Of a stretch of DNA of 64,000 nucleotides, positions 39,118-51,374 are shown one piece after another. This DNA is from Vesta saturnalis (taxonomy: Eukaryota; Arthropoda; Insecta; Coleoptera; Lampyridae). The stretch is from positions 152,001 to 216,000 of the forward strand of contig JARFJB010001595.1 in the NCBI GenBank assembly GCA_036346205.1, read 5' to 3'. The notes beneath the pieces are model-generated. The model was not told the origin of the DNA and made no database searches. It saw only the letters and a program-made list of their open reading frames with translations. A program made the position numbers and the translations under genes. Each line of letters opens with the position of its first letter. Position 1 is the first letter of the stretch.

Positions 39118-40060
39118 ATGTCAGGATTAGGTCATAGTAATGAAGACTTTTTAAATTTCTTAATTATTTATGTTCAATGTAACAGGATAATTAGCCGAAC
39201 ATGTACTGAACGATATCCAGATCTCCCAACACCCAATAAAAATACCATTCCTCGTTTACTTAAAAATTGTAGAACAAACGGAGTATTTCGTCCATCAATT
39301 AGATTCATAAAGCCTAAGTTGATAATGAAGACAACTAAATTATCGTTTTAGGGTTTTTTTCTGCTTTTCCATCATTTTGTTTGTAACGAAAATTTGAAAG
39401 AAACAGACTTATCTAGATACATTTTGAGTTCAAGAAGATACGAATTTTTTTGATAATACGTATTATTTGGATAGACAAAGCAAAAGTTATGAGAAACGGA
39501 GTCTTCAATAGACGCAACAGCAATTATTGCACTCCAACAAATCCCCATGTAACGCAAGAAAGAAATTTTCTCGAGAAATGGCAATTTAATGTATTCCGTG
39601 CAATTGGAAATGATTCAGCTATTTATCACGCATATTACGATGATAATTTGACAGAAGAAAGATATGCTAATGTGATAAGAAATGGTCTGCGACCAATATT
39701 ACAAAACCACTCAAAAATAGACAATTTTTATTATCAAATGGACGGTGATCCATGCCATAATTACAATTTGGTTGGCGATTTATTAACATAAATGTTTGTA
39801 GATCGACGGATAGCAAATAACGGTCCTTTTCGATGGTCCCCAAGAACCCTAGATGATAATCCACTAGATTATTTCTTTTAGGGCTACTTAAAAAACATAC
39901 AGATCCCATCACAACCAAAGACAATATGAAAGGCAGAGTTAGAGCTGCTATAAATGCATTAACTCCCGACATTATTATAAGAGCAACACATGATAATGGT
40001 CTTAAAATAATGAATGCTTGTCTACAAAGGACGTGTGTGAATATTTTTCAAATAAACATA
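39118..40060 (+). pseudogene. DD41D-type transposase relic
   Basis: The start is MSGLGHSNEDFLNFLIIYVQ with the C-ERYPD segment typical of this transposase family's N-terminus. After a gap the frame gives IIWIDKAKV with the first Asp, then NSNYCTPTNPHVTQ and WQFNVFRAIGND. YQMDGDPCHNY carries the second Asp, and SPRTLDDNPLDYFF the third. Reading through one in-frame stop (39789) I count 41 residues between the second and third Asp. A TGG-to-TAG-like stop replaces the Trp of the LWGYLK box. Decay here is by stops rather than shifts. The 3' flank has ACAGGGTGGTCCC at 40703, but no partner left terminus was found. Confidence 0.8.
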
Positions 40061-40149
40061 ATTATCTTGCACTTTGCCTTTTTTACCAATACAGTATTTT
40101 TTTGTACAAATCATTCTATTCCAGTAAAACCATTCTTGTTGTGAAACTG

Positions 40150-40849
40150 GTTTTTTATTTTAAAATAACCAAGCCGTTTTTAAATTAGTTTAACATGAAA
40201 AAGTAACATACTCGTATGTAGGTATATTATTTTCCAACTTCTTATGACTATGAATAGTATGCATAACGCAGAAGAACCTATTATTTTGTTCCGAATTAGA
40301 TAACTTAAAAACTATAAGACATTGAGATAGGACTTCTTAAAAAAAATTAACCTAAAATTGTCTGCAAAGTTCAAAGAATTGAAAATATTCAGGGTCATCC
40401 ATTTCGAAAAATTGAATTTTACGATACTCCTTGTGACAAAACTGAAATGAAAATTTAGAACACACTGTATGACGCTTAATCAAAATACGACCTTTTTGAT
40501 GAATTTTGCTACATCTGTTCAACAAATTAGCTAACTATTGTTCTTGATTATAAATGTAAATGCGCATACTTCACCCGGGAGTGTATCGTCATTTTTTTTT
40601 ACATGTCACAAAAAGCTAAATATTTTTAAAACGATAAAATGTTAATGTAATGTAATGAAAATTGGCACAAAATTAAGCGAAAAATCAAAAAATGTAAAAA
40701 TGTACAGGGTGGTCCCTTTAAAATAAAAAAATTAATATCAACTTCCGGAAGTACTGCCAAACTAATATGTACATGGACTCGAAAAACGCCCTTTTGTAAT
40801 TCGTGAAACGCACATAGAATATATATCGATATATATGTGATCGATATGA
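40150..40849. other. AT-rich flank with ACAGGGT-type motifs
   Basis: Holds TTCAGGGTCATCCATTTCGA at 40389 and GTACAGGGTGGTCCCTTT at 40702, resembling ends of TA-flanked elements. No paired inverted arm was seen on the other side of the 39-kb transposase. Confidence 0.45.
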
Positions 40850-41136
40850 TGTGCGTATATCGTGTGCGTGCGTGTATGATATGATGCGATTGTTGTTGAT
40901 GTGCGTGTGCTGTGCTGTGCGTGTGCGGTGCGTGTGCGTGTGCGTATGCGTGCGCGTGCGGGTGTGTGTGTGTCTGTGTCTGTCTGTGTTTGTTTGTGTA
41001 TGGGTGCGTGCGTGCGTTGCGTGTGCGGGCGTGCGGGCGTGCGTGCGTGCGTGAGTACGTGCGTACGTCGTGCGTGAGGCCGTGCGTCGTGCGTGCGGGC
41101 GTGCTTGTGTGCGCGTGCGTGTGTGTGTGTGTGTAA
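40850..41136. repeat. GT/GCGT low-complexity tract
   Basis: Degenerate (GTGCGT)n, (GT)n and (GTCT)n sequence. The Cys/Val and His/Thr/Arg frames across it are artefacts. Confidence 0.92.
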
Positions 41137-41139
41137 AGT

Positions 41140-42535
41140 AGGAAAACGTGCTCTTTGTAAAAGTTCCTGCGTATTTAAAAATTAGCATCGAGCTAATAGT
41201 ACTTATTCTAGCGTTACTACGTATATAGTTTCAAACAACGTAAAGTAGTCCAAGACTTAAATATAACAACAAGCCCTGAAGCGGTCGTAGCAACATACTA
41301 CTCCCAATGTTTAGTTTGTATTAAACATGCAGATCTTATTGGCCAACGAACGGGTGTATTTTTTGCCATTACGTTATTGGTAAATGATCATTTGAATAAT
41401 TAACTACTTACCTGGTATTGTCGGCAGGAGTACAATCTTGTTGATACCAGACGTCCAATATGATGGTAGTTCTTGTTGAAGGTCTTTTGTAGCATTTCTA
41501 AATGTAAGCATCTGGTATGAAGAAAATGGTGATTTTGCTCAGAATTCACAGTACGTACTGAAGTTTAAGTGCAGATACCAAATAGATACAAGTGCAAACT
41601 TGTTTTTAGAATAGATAACTTTAAACGAGTTCTTGTAATATTTTAGGTGCATGAACGAATATACAAAAAACAGTACCTGAAGCTTCAATACAACTTCAAT
41701 ATATACACAGAACAAAACCTACTCAATTTTCACTATTTTAAACGGTGGCGATCTGCTGTTCTTTACTAGTCTTAACATCTTACTAAAAAAATAGATAATA
41801 AATGTAAACTTCCACTAACCTGATGTGGGGATTTACCTGTAGAGCTAAGGTAAAGCCAGATGCACACAAGTAAAGTCTGCCGGCGATAAAGCTACTAGTT
41901 GTAAGATGCACTTTTGTAATTGTAGGCGCTTTCAGAAAAATATTGCTATTGAAGTCCAATAAACGTGTTGAATCTATTCACCTAATACATCTCATAGGAC
42001 TTGTTACGAATATGATATAGAAGTTTATAATCTAGAGTATGTGTTGTGCGTTTAAACTGTAAATAAACGGTCGATAAGTATCCCTGATTATCAATCAGCG
42101 TGTAGCTGTTTTTATTGGTAATCCCATTGAATCCTCCTTGTTATATTGGGAGGAAGCTGTAAACAACGTGGTCTAGTGTTCTCTCGCTTAAAGGAATGCA
42201 AGACTGGTAGGTGACGAATAAGTACCATAAAAATCAGATTTATACACAAACTTGTCGTTAATGTTTATCGAAAGTGAAATAATAAATTACTGGACGAACT
42301 TTAAGACGATAATTGTGTAAACTTTTCTTTGTTTTAAATTCTTTTTTAATATTAAAATGGTTTTTGTTACAATGGTAATGTTATTAACGCTTTATTTGGG
42401 AGATTGTGGTGTTTGAATATGGGAAGTCATTTGTATTGCAATTTGAAATCAATTGATTGATGACCATATGTGTATATTAGTGAGTTCGATTATTGCAATC
42501 AATCACAGGATTGCTATGAAACTTGCATTCCACAG
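41140..42535. other. intergenic sequence with one candidate exon
   Basis: No known family. A minus-strand segment at 41497-41412 is bounded by TTTAG| and CCAG|GTAAGTAG and is open in all three frames. One frame reads DLQQELPSYWTSGINKIVLL. Confidence 0.35.
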
Positions 42536-42570
42536 GTGTTTATTAGTATGTAGTAATTGTTAAACAAAAT

Positions 42571-42961
42571 TTATAATGTAAGAAGTAGAATGACTAGCGG
42601 ATTAAGTATGAATGCATACATTAACAATGTATAAATTATACTGCTAGGAACTGAAAGCCCTGTTTCTATTTTAGGTAATAAAGTGTCGATCCAGGAGAAA
42701 GCTGTATAGAATAGAAACTGGAACAACAGGCTTTCATTATTAGTGCAGAGGATGTTGTTGCTACTTAGTAGCGAAGGGACGAAAACTGGCATAACCTGCT
42801 TTCCTACGTGGAACAAGTACGATTCTTTGTGTATTTTATGTTCCACACGATGTTCAATGAAATGCGGATAATTAACAGTCACGAAAAAATTCCTTTCAAG
42901 TGCTAAGCAATCAAACAGTAAACGAGGAAAATAATTTAAAAAATACCACCATTTATACTAT
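42571..42961 (-). CDS. unrecognised membrane-protein C-terminus, possible terminal exon
   Basis: The open frame runs ~130 codons from just after a stop near 42962. An ATG-less upstream part reads WWYFLNYFPRLLFDCLALER; the rest begins VTVNYPHFIEHRVEHKIHKE. The last ~22 residues, IIYTLLMYAFILNPLVILLL, form a strong transmembrane segment, and an earlier FQFLFYTAFSWI run could be another. Twenty-seven bases after the stop, the minus strand has AATAAA (42544-42539), a polyadenylation signal at the right distance. Composition is more protein-like than surrounding frames. No family recognised. It may be a genuine last exon of a host gene or a lucky frame. Confidence 0.35.
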
Positions 42962-43009
42962 ATGGAGTTAACAATAAAGTACAAAATCTGTTAGAACTAA
43001 TAAAATCCG

Positions 43010-44600
43010 CAGTATCACACTTTACGTATACAATTTTATCAGAAAATAGAATGAAGATACAAACACAGTGTAAAAAAATTACAAACGTCTTAAAACAATA
43101 CTATATGTTAAAATCATCAGACATACATATAAACTATCAGAAGAAAAAACTTAGAGCGTGTTACTAATAAATTTACATTATAAAACAGAACATGATGAAA
43201 TCACAGAAGCATACAAGAAACAAGGACATAATATTAAGCAAATAATAACAATATTTGGAAAAACTGTTCTAAATGTAGTCGTACGCTTTGAAACCCCAAT
43301 AAACAAACGATTGTTCTATGCAAACCATGCCAAGCATATGGTCGTACAAGGAACTAGTACACGCAACAATTTCATTATGTTAAGTGCGCAGGGCTACCGA
43401 ATATGTAGCAAAAATAAGGCAGATGGAAAACCAGCCAAATGCACTGTTTGTGAAGGAGCACACCCGACAAATTTTAAAGGATATCAGGTATATCTAGAGA
43501 AATCATCAAAAAAAAAGATTTACTACACAAAATAGAGCAGCATTAAATCAGCCAAATCTACAAATGAAACAAATGTCACCAACTCCCACAGTCATCAACG
43601 CTCCAAAAAATGTAAGCAATGCACAAATCGAAGCTGCTGAACGATGCTCAGGCAATAGCACTACAACCTCAACAAAGTTAACATCCACAATTATGGCAAC
43701 AACAACCAGATTACATCACAACTATCCCACAACAACAAAGTGCATACCCACAGCAACAAAATACGCAATTACAGCAGCCAATAGGAAAACATCAACAAGC
43801 TATATTCAATTTGACGCAAGAAATCAGACAGCTTAGAGAAGAGATGAGGCGTCGAACTAACTGGCGCAATTATACAAAATAGTCCTATTGAACGCAAATG
43901 ACATCACAAACCATAAATACGAAATAGAACTTTTCAACTGTACACAAGATACGAGCTTATACGAGCCCATCCTGACACCAGAAAGCTAGCGTTAGTAATT
44001 ATCAGCAGGGTATCAAACACCATATGCTACATAAGATTAACGAAACGTACTTACAGGCGACAAGCGTAGTTATCGAAGAGTGGCATGCACCAATAACTGT
44101 TGTGTACAAACCACTTGCTAACAAAGAAGGTTTATACATTATTATAATCAATTCACAGATTCAGCCTGGCGAAACAGCACAAATATAGACAATCCAGTAA
44201 ACATACGAGAAAAAAGAAGACTTCGTAAAATCTGGCAAACGTCATGACATGCACAGTATAAAACAAACTACAATGAGCAGCAAGACAACTAAAATCAGTA
44301 ACAGAACTCAAATTACTCATTTTAACAATATCTTGAAGCTAATGCCAACAGCTGACACTGAGTCCTTATGGAAGGCTGTACGTAGATTGAAAACAAAAAT
44401 CACATATACCACCATAAGGTAACCGACTGGAGAATGAGCTAAAACAGGTAACAAGGCCAACACTGCGACTATTTAGAAAATGTCTTTAATCACTAGCCTG
44501 AATGAGAAGAAAATAACTATTAAATAACTTATTTGAAGCACCACAAATTACTTAATGACTATAAGTAGCTATGCTGACTCAACGATGTAACGTTATTTTA
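43010..44600 (+). pseudogene. Jockey-type LINE: gag-like ORF1 and part of ORF2, broken
   Basis: Open stretch 43158-43535 carries a decayed gag-like ORF1. It has KQGHNIKQIITIFGKT, NHAKHMVVQGTSTRNNF and a zinc-knuckle remnant, CTVCEGAHPTNFKGYQVY, matching the C..C...HP-NYKGC-VY of Jockey-clade ORF1. Low-complexity Gln/Asn/Thr-rich sequence follows to 43840. Around 43930-44120 short endonuclease-end scraps appear. At 44350-44530 ORF2 reads DTESLWKAVRRLKTKITY and PTGE-AKTGNKANT, the linker before the RT. Most of the endonuclease is missing. The RT itself resumes only at 49.08 kb, beyond a large insertion. Confidence 0.8.
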
Positions 44601-44833
44601 ATGCACCTGATGTGTAGTATTTTGATAACGTATGTAACGTGTTAAATGTAGCTGAAGTGAGTTTGCATGAAAGAATTTTTTGTGTATGCGTAATGTAACT
44701 TGGGTAATTGATACGCTTCTGAATTTAGTGAGGATTGGTTATCATATGAAGGAATATTTGAATTTTGTAGAAAGATTATCGTGTTAAAGCGTCAAATTTG
44801 GTTGAGAAATAATGTTTGAGTAAATTTTATTGA

Positions 44834-46592
44834 TACGGCACTGGTAAAATCACTGGTCTTTGCCACTGTGTAGAAAGAATTTAGACTAAATAAATGGTGT
44901 AGACGTATGAGTGAGTGAGTTTATGATATATTGATATTTTATTAACTGCAGTAAGGAATATGGATGCATATTTTGTTTGTAAAATTTTGTAACATATGCA
45001 GTAGGAAATTTTGTGTCAATGTAAATGATGGTATGAGAGTTCGTTAGATTGTGCTGAAATTGAATTCGCCCACAGTAAGATTTGATATAGAGTTGAGATA
45101 ATCTGTTAATCTATAAGTGAATATAACTGCAATTGATGATTTCTTTGGAAAGTTTTGTAGTGAATTTACTAAATAATTCAAGATGGCTACGTTTATTTCG
45201 CATCGTTGGTCTTCTTCACGTTGAACCTTCGACGCGGCAAAGAAAGCGTGAAATACTCAATTGCACAGGTGAATTTTGATCTTAGCGAAATTTACTTGAG
45301 GTATTGGCAATATGGCGGGCAGGTTTATAGAAAGTGTCACATTTGAGGAGTTAGTTGTTAGAGGTTTTGAGTAAAGGTCGCCGTGGTAACTATTAGAATG
45401 GTTAGTGTTGAGTTTATTTGTGAAAATTATAGTTTTAGTAGGGCATATGTAATTACATTAACCCATAGGGGATTGAGTATAGACATTCACAATAAATTTA
45501 ATATATTGGAGTGAAGATTTCTTCGAGGAAATAGTGCTTAGGCAGATTAGAGTTAAATAGCAAATATTTCGTTATTAGTGTTCAATTGTGGAACTGTGAC
45601 CAAATATTATTATAATGAAAACTGAAGGTAACCATTTAAGTGACTGAAAGAAAGTTTGTAAAATTAGTAAATTATTGGTGATCATAATTGACATTGGAAT
45701 GTACAATTAACCATTTTCATTGTCGTAAACGTTTTGAAGGGCAAACATCACAGCATAAGGTTGTGATATACGGATAAAGAGCCCTGTACAGGTAGCCAGT
45801 GAACAATCATAGACACTGCGTTATTGAGCACTGCAGCCAAAGTGCGTAGGGCGAATACGCTACCTCGTATATTTTGTGCATAGTGCATCTAAGAATTTAA
45901 TAACTATTACCGAAAGCAGATCATATGGATTAAACTACCGCACCAAAAAGTTAATTAATGTAATACGTAAAAATTAGATTTAAATTTTATTGAACCAAGA
46001 CAAGTACGATTTTTTAGTACATTTTTTTTGTTATTGTTGCGTTAATTACGGTTCATTCGAAGGAAAAAGGTAGTCGAACTAACAATTTATTATTAAACCG
46101 ATTTCGTTTATTTTATTTAGAATTTTCTAAACTGGGAATATTTATTAAATTCAAAGTTTTATGACAGTTATAAGTATAAATTTACAGGTATACGAGGATA
46201 CTTAAAAAGTATTCAAGTTAACGTCTTACGATTTGGGAATTTTCATTTGTACAGGGTGTTTAATAAGTTTACGACGACTCGTGTATTTTAAATTTGCTTA
46301 AGCTTTTGGATCAATTTATTTTGAAGTGTGATTGAATCCCGCCTAAGAATATTTTAACAAAATTTAAGATTGTGGTGGCGCCTAGAGACAATTTTTTCCG
46401 GGCTGAGCTTTGTGAGTTGTAAATTAATGGTAAGTGTAAGGTGTTTGAACTACTTTTCAATCATTTTACTCCTTATATCGAACACGCCCATTTTCACTGT
46501 AGTGGCTTGGCAACCGCTTATTTCGGTAAGCATACGCAACGCCTAGTGCGGTTTGGGTAAATAACTCATAAACCCAGCTTTAGATTAAAATG
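44834..46592 (+). repeat. direct repeat copy A (~1.76 kb)
   Basis: Begins CGGCACTGGTAAAATCACTG and ends near AACCCAGCTTTAGATTAAAA. It is colinear with 47142-49047 along its whole length. No ORF of note. It contains AATAAATTTAATATATTG and a ...TACAGGGTGTTTAATAAG segment near 46252. A possible LTR or long UTR of a retroelement. Confidence 0.92.
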
Positions 46593-47141
46593 AATATTAC
46601 TAATAAACTCCTTAGTCACCACCAATATGGGTTTAGGCAAAGTCGTTCAACAGGCGATCTTCTTTCATATGTGACCCAAGTTTGGAAGAATACAGTAGAG
46701 CAGTTCGGTGAAACAGTTGTAGTCGCTTTAGATATCTCAAAGGCATTTCACCAAGTTTGGCATAAGTGTTTACTTGCCAAACTCACCACGTTTGGTTAAA
46801 TGATACGCTCATCAACTGGGTTTCTAGTTTCCTTGATAAAAACGAATACGTGTCGTAGTTGATGGCTTTTTTCAAAAGAAGTTAGCATTAACGGGGCGTA
46901 CCACAGGGACTAACATCCATTGCTTTGCTGACGATAGCACTCTTCACTGTAGTTCATCTCAGTCTACTCATAGTGATAATCCACCTTCATGTCAAATCAA
47001 GAAATTAAAGCTGAAATGGCAAATTCAATCAACAAAGACATTCAACGTATTCTCGAATGGAAGCAATAATCTAGTTAAATTTAATGCTAACAAAACTCAG
47101 TTTGCTTATGTAAAAAGATCGATCATTTCTGTTGTAATATA
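46593..47141 (+). pseudogene. LINE reverse-transcriptase fragment between the direct repeats
   Basis: Reads KLLSHHQYGFRQSRSTGDLL, SYVTQVWKNTVEQFGETVVV and ALDISKAFHQVWHKCLLAKL. The finger and palm regions match the LINE at 55.7 kb. The expected KAFDQVWH Asp is His here. After a deletion, CFADDSTLHCSS (catalytic ADD retained, ~46923-46960) and a NQEIKAEMANSINK segment follow. The piece ends without 3' UTR or poly-A and joins directly to repeat copy B. It is truncated on both sides. Confidence 0.88.
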
Positions 47142-49047
47142 AGGCACTGGTAAAACTACTGGTCTTTTTGCCACTGTGTAGAAAGGACATTTGGACTAAA
47201 TGAATAGGTATAGACGTATGAGTGAGTGAGTTTATGATATATTGATATATTATTAACGTGCAGTAAGGAATATAGATGCATATTTTTGTTTGTAGAAAAT
47301 TTTGTAACATGGTGTAGTAGGAAAATTTAAGGCATGTTCAAGAATGATGTTGAAGGATGTGAGGGAGTTCGTTAGATTGTGCGGAAATAGAATTCGCCCA
47401 CATGTAAGATTTGCATATAAAGTTGAGGGATAATCTGGTTAATCTATAGTGTGAATATAACTGCAATTGATGATTTCTTCAGAAAGTTTTCAGTGAATTT
47501 ACTAAATAATTCAAGATGGCTACTTTTATTTCGCATCGTTGACGTCTTCTTCACGTTGGAACCTTCGACGCGGCAAAGAAACGCGTGAAATACTCAATTA
47601 GGATAGGTTAATTTTGATCTTAGCGCGAATTTACTGTGACGTATTGGCAATATGGCGGTCAGAGGGTATATAAGCGAGTTTCAAATTTGAGAAGTTAGTT
47701 GGTTAGAGGTTTTGAGTAAAGGTTGCGCGTGGTTAATGTTGGAGTTTATTTGTGAAAATTATAGTTTTAGCAGGGCATGTATAGCGACTACATTAACCCG
47801 TAGGGGGATAAATTGTATAGACATTCACAAATAAATAGTTTAATATATTGTGAGTTGAAGGAAAATATTAGGGATTTTCTTTAAGGAAAAGGTGCTTAGG
47901 CAGATTAGAAGTTAACATAGCAAACATTTTGTTATTAGTGTTCAATTGTGGGACGCGTGACCAAATATTATTATAATGAAAACTGAAGGTAACCATTTAA
48001 ATGACCGAAAGAAAGGTTTGTAAAATTTAAATAAGTTATTGGTGATCATAATTGACATTGGATATGTACAATCGTTAGCAACACCAAATTGATTGTATAA
48101 AAGCGAATAAAAACTTTAATGTGTATATGGAAGTAACCATTTTCCATTGTGGTAAACGTTTTGAGGGGCAAACATCACAGTATGAGGTGATGTGATGTAA
48201 GGCTAAAGAGCCCCTATACAGATACGCGAGTGAACAAACCATAGACACTGCGTTAGTGAGCACTACAGCCAAGTGCGTAGGGCGAATACGGCTACCTCTT
48301 GTGTTTTGTGCATAGTGCATCTAAGAATTTAAAAACGATTACCGAAAGCAGATCATATGGATTACAACTACCGCACCAAAAAAGGATTAATTAATGTAAT
48401 AAGTAAGAATTAGATTTAAATTTTATTGAACCAAGACAAGTACATTTTTTTTTTGTTATTGTTGCGTTAATTACGGTTCATTCGAAGGAAAAAGGTAGTC
48501 GAACTAACAATTTATTTTTAAACCGATTTCGTTTATTTTATTTAGAATTTTCTAAACTGGGAATATTTATTAAATTCAAAGTTTTATGACAGTTATAAGT
48601 ATAAATTTACAGGTATACGAGAGATACTTAAAAAGTATTCAAGTTAACGTCTTGCGATTTGGGAATTTTCATTTGTACAGGGTGTGTTTAATAAGTTTAC
48701 GGCGACTCGTGTATTTTATAATTTTCTTAAGCTTTTGGATCAATTTATTTTGAAGTGTGATTGAATCCCGCCTAAGAGTATTTATTTTAGCAAAATTTAA
48801 GATTATGGTGGCGCCTAGAGACAGTTTTTTTCCGGACTGAGCTTTGTGAGTTGTAAATTAATGGTAAGTGTAAGGTGTTTGAACTACTTTTCAATCATTT
48901 TACTCCTTATATCGACTACGCCCATTTTCACTGTAGCTGGCTTGGCAACCGCTTATTTCGGTAAGCATACGCAACGCCTAGTGCGATTTGGACGGGTAAA
49001 TAGCTCATAAACCCAGCTTTTAGATTAAAATTAATATTAGTTTTAAA
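47142..49047 (+). repeat. direct repeat copy B (~1.9 kb)
   Basis: Second copy of the 44834-46592 repeat. It differs by many 1-2 base indels and by a ~55-bp insertion near 48063-48118. It has a promoter-like GGGTATATAAGCGAG (TATA box at 47667-47674), with TTAGTTGGTTAGAGG ~27 bp downstream, and AATAAA near 47829. The order TATA, start and polyadenylation signal inside one repeat is what an LTR shows. Confidence 0.92.
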
Positions 49048-49076
49048 ATTAATTAAAATTAATACTAATATTGTAT

Positions 49077-49560
49077 TAATACAAAAACCGGGAAAGCCAC
49101 CACACGAATATTCCTCTTATCGACAGAGGATGAACGTGGCGCACGCCTATATGGAAAAAGCGCTAACAACTGTGAGTTAAACTTCAAAAGCACTATTGGT
49201 TATTACCTAGGAAGTTCCAACTCCCATTACGCAATAAACTACTTGCATACAACATTGTCACCTATGGGTTGCAACTATGGGGAACGACGTCCAAATCGAA
49301 CATCAACATCATCGAGAGTTCCACTCTTAGATGTTACGTGCTATGACAAATGCTCCGTGGTTTGTGACTAATAAAGATATCTACAGTGATCTACAAGTGC
49401 CTACGCAAGAGAAGTGAATGTGGACTGTTGTGCAAAATACATATAGCGTTTAGAAAAACATCAAAATGTACTAGCTATAACCCTGCTCTACAACAGTCAA
49501 TAAACGGGACGACTCAAGCGTAAGACGCCATTGGACTTAGTGTAAAATCAATACAAATGT
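49077..49560 (+). pseudogene. Jockey-type LINE ORF2 pieces (RT start and C-terminal end)
   Basis: Shows PGKPPHEYSSYR, the Jockey RT entry motif IPKPGKPP--SSYRP, at ~49085-49120. After an internal deletion it shows NSHYAINYL/LPLRNKLLAYNIVTYGLQLWGT and a SNINIIE segment from the post-RT region (~49210-49310). It ends in decayed YNPALQQSINGT sequence. It is in the same orientation as the ORF1/ORF2 pieces at 43.0-44.6 kb and very likely belongs to the same Jockey copy, split by the 44.6-49.05 kb block. Confidence 0.75.
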
Positions 49561-50885
49561 CAAATTCGTTAAAACTTCAAGCAACTTAGTAATAAGGAAA
49601 ACGGCATGTACGTAGTATTATGACCATTTGTTGTATTTTTTATATAGAGATTACTGCTCGCTGGAGCAAAATCTCTGCCATGTCACTAACATTAATTCAC
49701 AAAAATGCTTAATATTGGATTTTCGAATAGAGTGCATTGTAAACCAAAAAAATAGTCGTGATGTAGACGCGAAGAGAACTAAGATTCCAGATATACAATA
49801 TTCGAATCTCAACTCGGGAGGTAAAGTTAATTAAGTAAAACTAATATTTTAGTCATACAGTAATGGAAAAACTTTATCAAATATAAACTTAAGATATCGT
49901 TTATGTGGTTAGGTACTACTAATTTCTAAGGTAGAATTTAAATAAATACTAGTAATTAAGCAAATTTTAATGCAGCAGTGAGTAAATAAACGTTTATGAA
50001 GGTGAGACTGTTTGCCCTAGTAAAGCAGATGAATCTAAACCAAAACTACGTAATATAGATAAGTAACGACGTAATTTGCAATTTTAGCAAAGATGAAGTT
50101 TAGTGAGCACTTATGAGGGTAAATTTAAACTACTCTCCTAGTTCTTTGTTATCTTCTTAATCAAAAATAAAATGGAATATCTACCTTTATTAAATACATT
50201 ACACAATTATTTTAGCTGTCTGAAGCAGACTGCTACTACCAAATTTAGCGAAGCTATTTATTTAAGAAATACGTGAAAAGTAACTTCACTTAAAAGTTAC
50301 TTAATCTAGTAGTTCTAAACAAGTCATTATCAACATTTAATTTATTACTGCAAACAAAATCTCAAATCACTTGCGTAATTAAATTTATTTTGCCAACTGA
50401 AAACTTTATTGCCTTGATAATCTGAAGGCAACAATTTTACAGTAAACTAATGAAAATTAATCCTACGATTTATTTTTGATCTCCAATTAAGAATCAATTA
50501 GTTATACGGAATTCTGATTTTATGCTTTGATATAGTAGTTATATATTTCCTTTACCTTTACTTACGCTTTACATAAAATTGGGCAATTATATACAAAAAC
50601 CACATAAATGAACTTTTTGAAACGCTGTATTACGTTATTTAACACTGTCTGTTCATTCGATTAAAGTAAGTACACAATAAATGTTTAAGGTATATTTAAT
50701 TACAGAGATTTAGATTAACTTTATTTGCATTGTAATTTACTGTTTATATAAATACGCATCATCGTGTTTATAATTAATTCTGTTTATTCTAATATTACAA
50801 AAGATTCTGAAAGTCGCCAATCATTCATTCCAATGCTCTCTGTAACGTAAATACGGTTTCAAAATAAGTTTATTAATAAATGAAA
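49561..50885. other. AT-rich sequence, no gene seen
   Basis: No domain or repeat recognised; the 49628-49834 frame is unremarkable. Confidence 0.45.
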
Positions 50886-51210
50886 ACATATACTGGATGT
50901 TTCATTAGGGTCGGTCACCAACCATATCTCGAAAACTACTAAGCGTTGGAATTTAGGATAGAAATGTAATATTAAAGTGACCATGAAAAAATCCTGGAAA
51001 TTACTTTTAAGCTCCTGATTTTGCCACAAGGGGGCTCAATTGAAAAATAAATATTAAAATTCTAATTTACTCCGATAATTCTAAAACTAAGGTATACCTT
51101 TGGTAACACCATTATAAAACTGGATTATGCATTCTGAAGCTACTGAAACATTTAAATTACTGTCACTTATAAACGACTTATCTGATTTTATCAAAGTTAA
51201 GCTTGTTGCG
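50886..51210. repeat. possible half of a TA-flanked element
   Basis: TATACTGGATGTTTCATTAG followed by ACCATATCTCGAAAACTACT resembles the subterminal sequence of the long-inverted-repeat transposons here (terminus, then a 'clear the frame, ATATCTC' phrase). No inverted partner was found. Confidence 0.35.
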
Positions 51211-51374
51211 GGGTAGGCAAAGCAATCCCTGCTTCTTATTTATTTTCCATTCGCAATCTTTCTCCATGCTTTCCTATCTCTGCATACCTCCCTAGCTTCC
51301 GCAAGGTTCATACATTGTCTCTGACATGCCCTTTTATTTTTAAAACTCCTTATCTTTGTTTATTTTATCATATA

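Noticed and set aside
43564..43836. Thr/Asn-rich 90-codon ORF
   Set aside because: Shifted reading of the low-complexity tail of the Jockey gag-like ORF1, not a separate gene.
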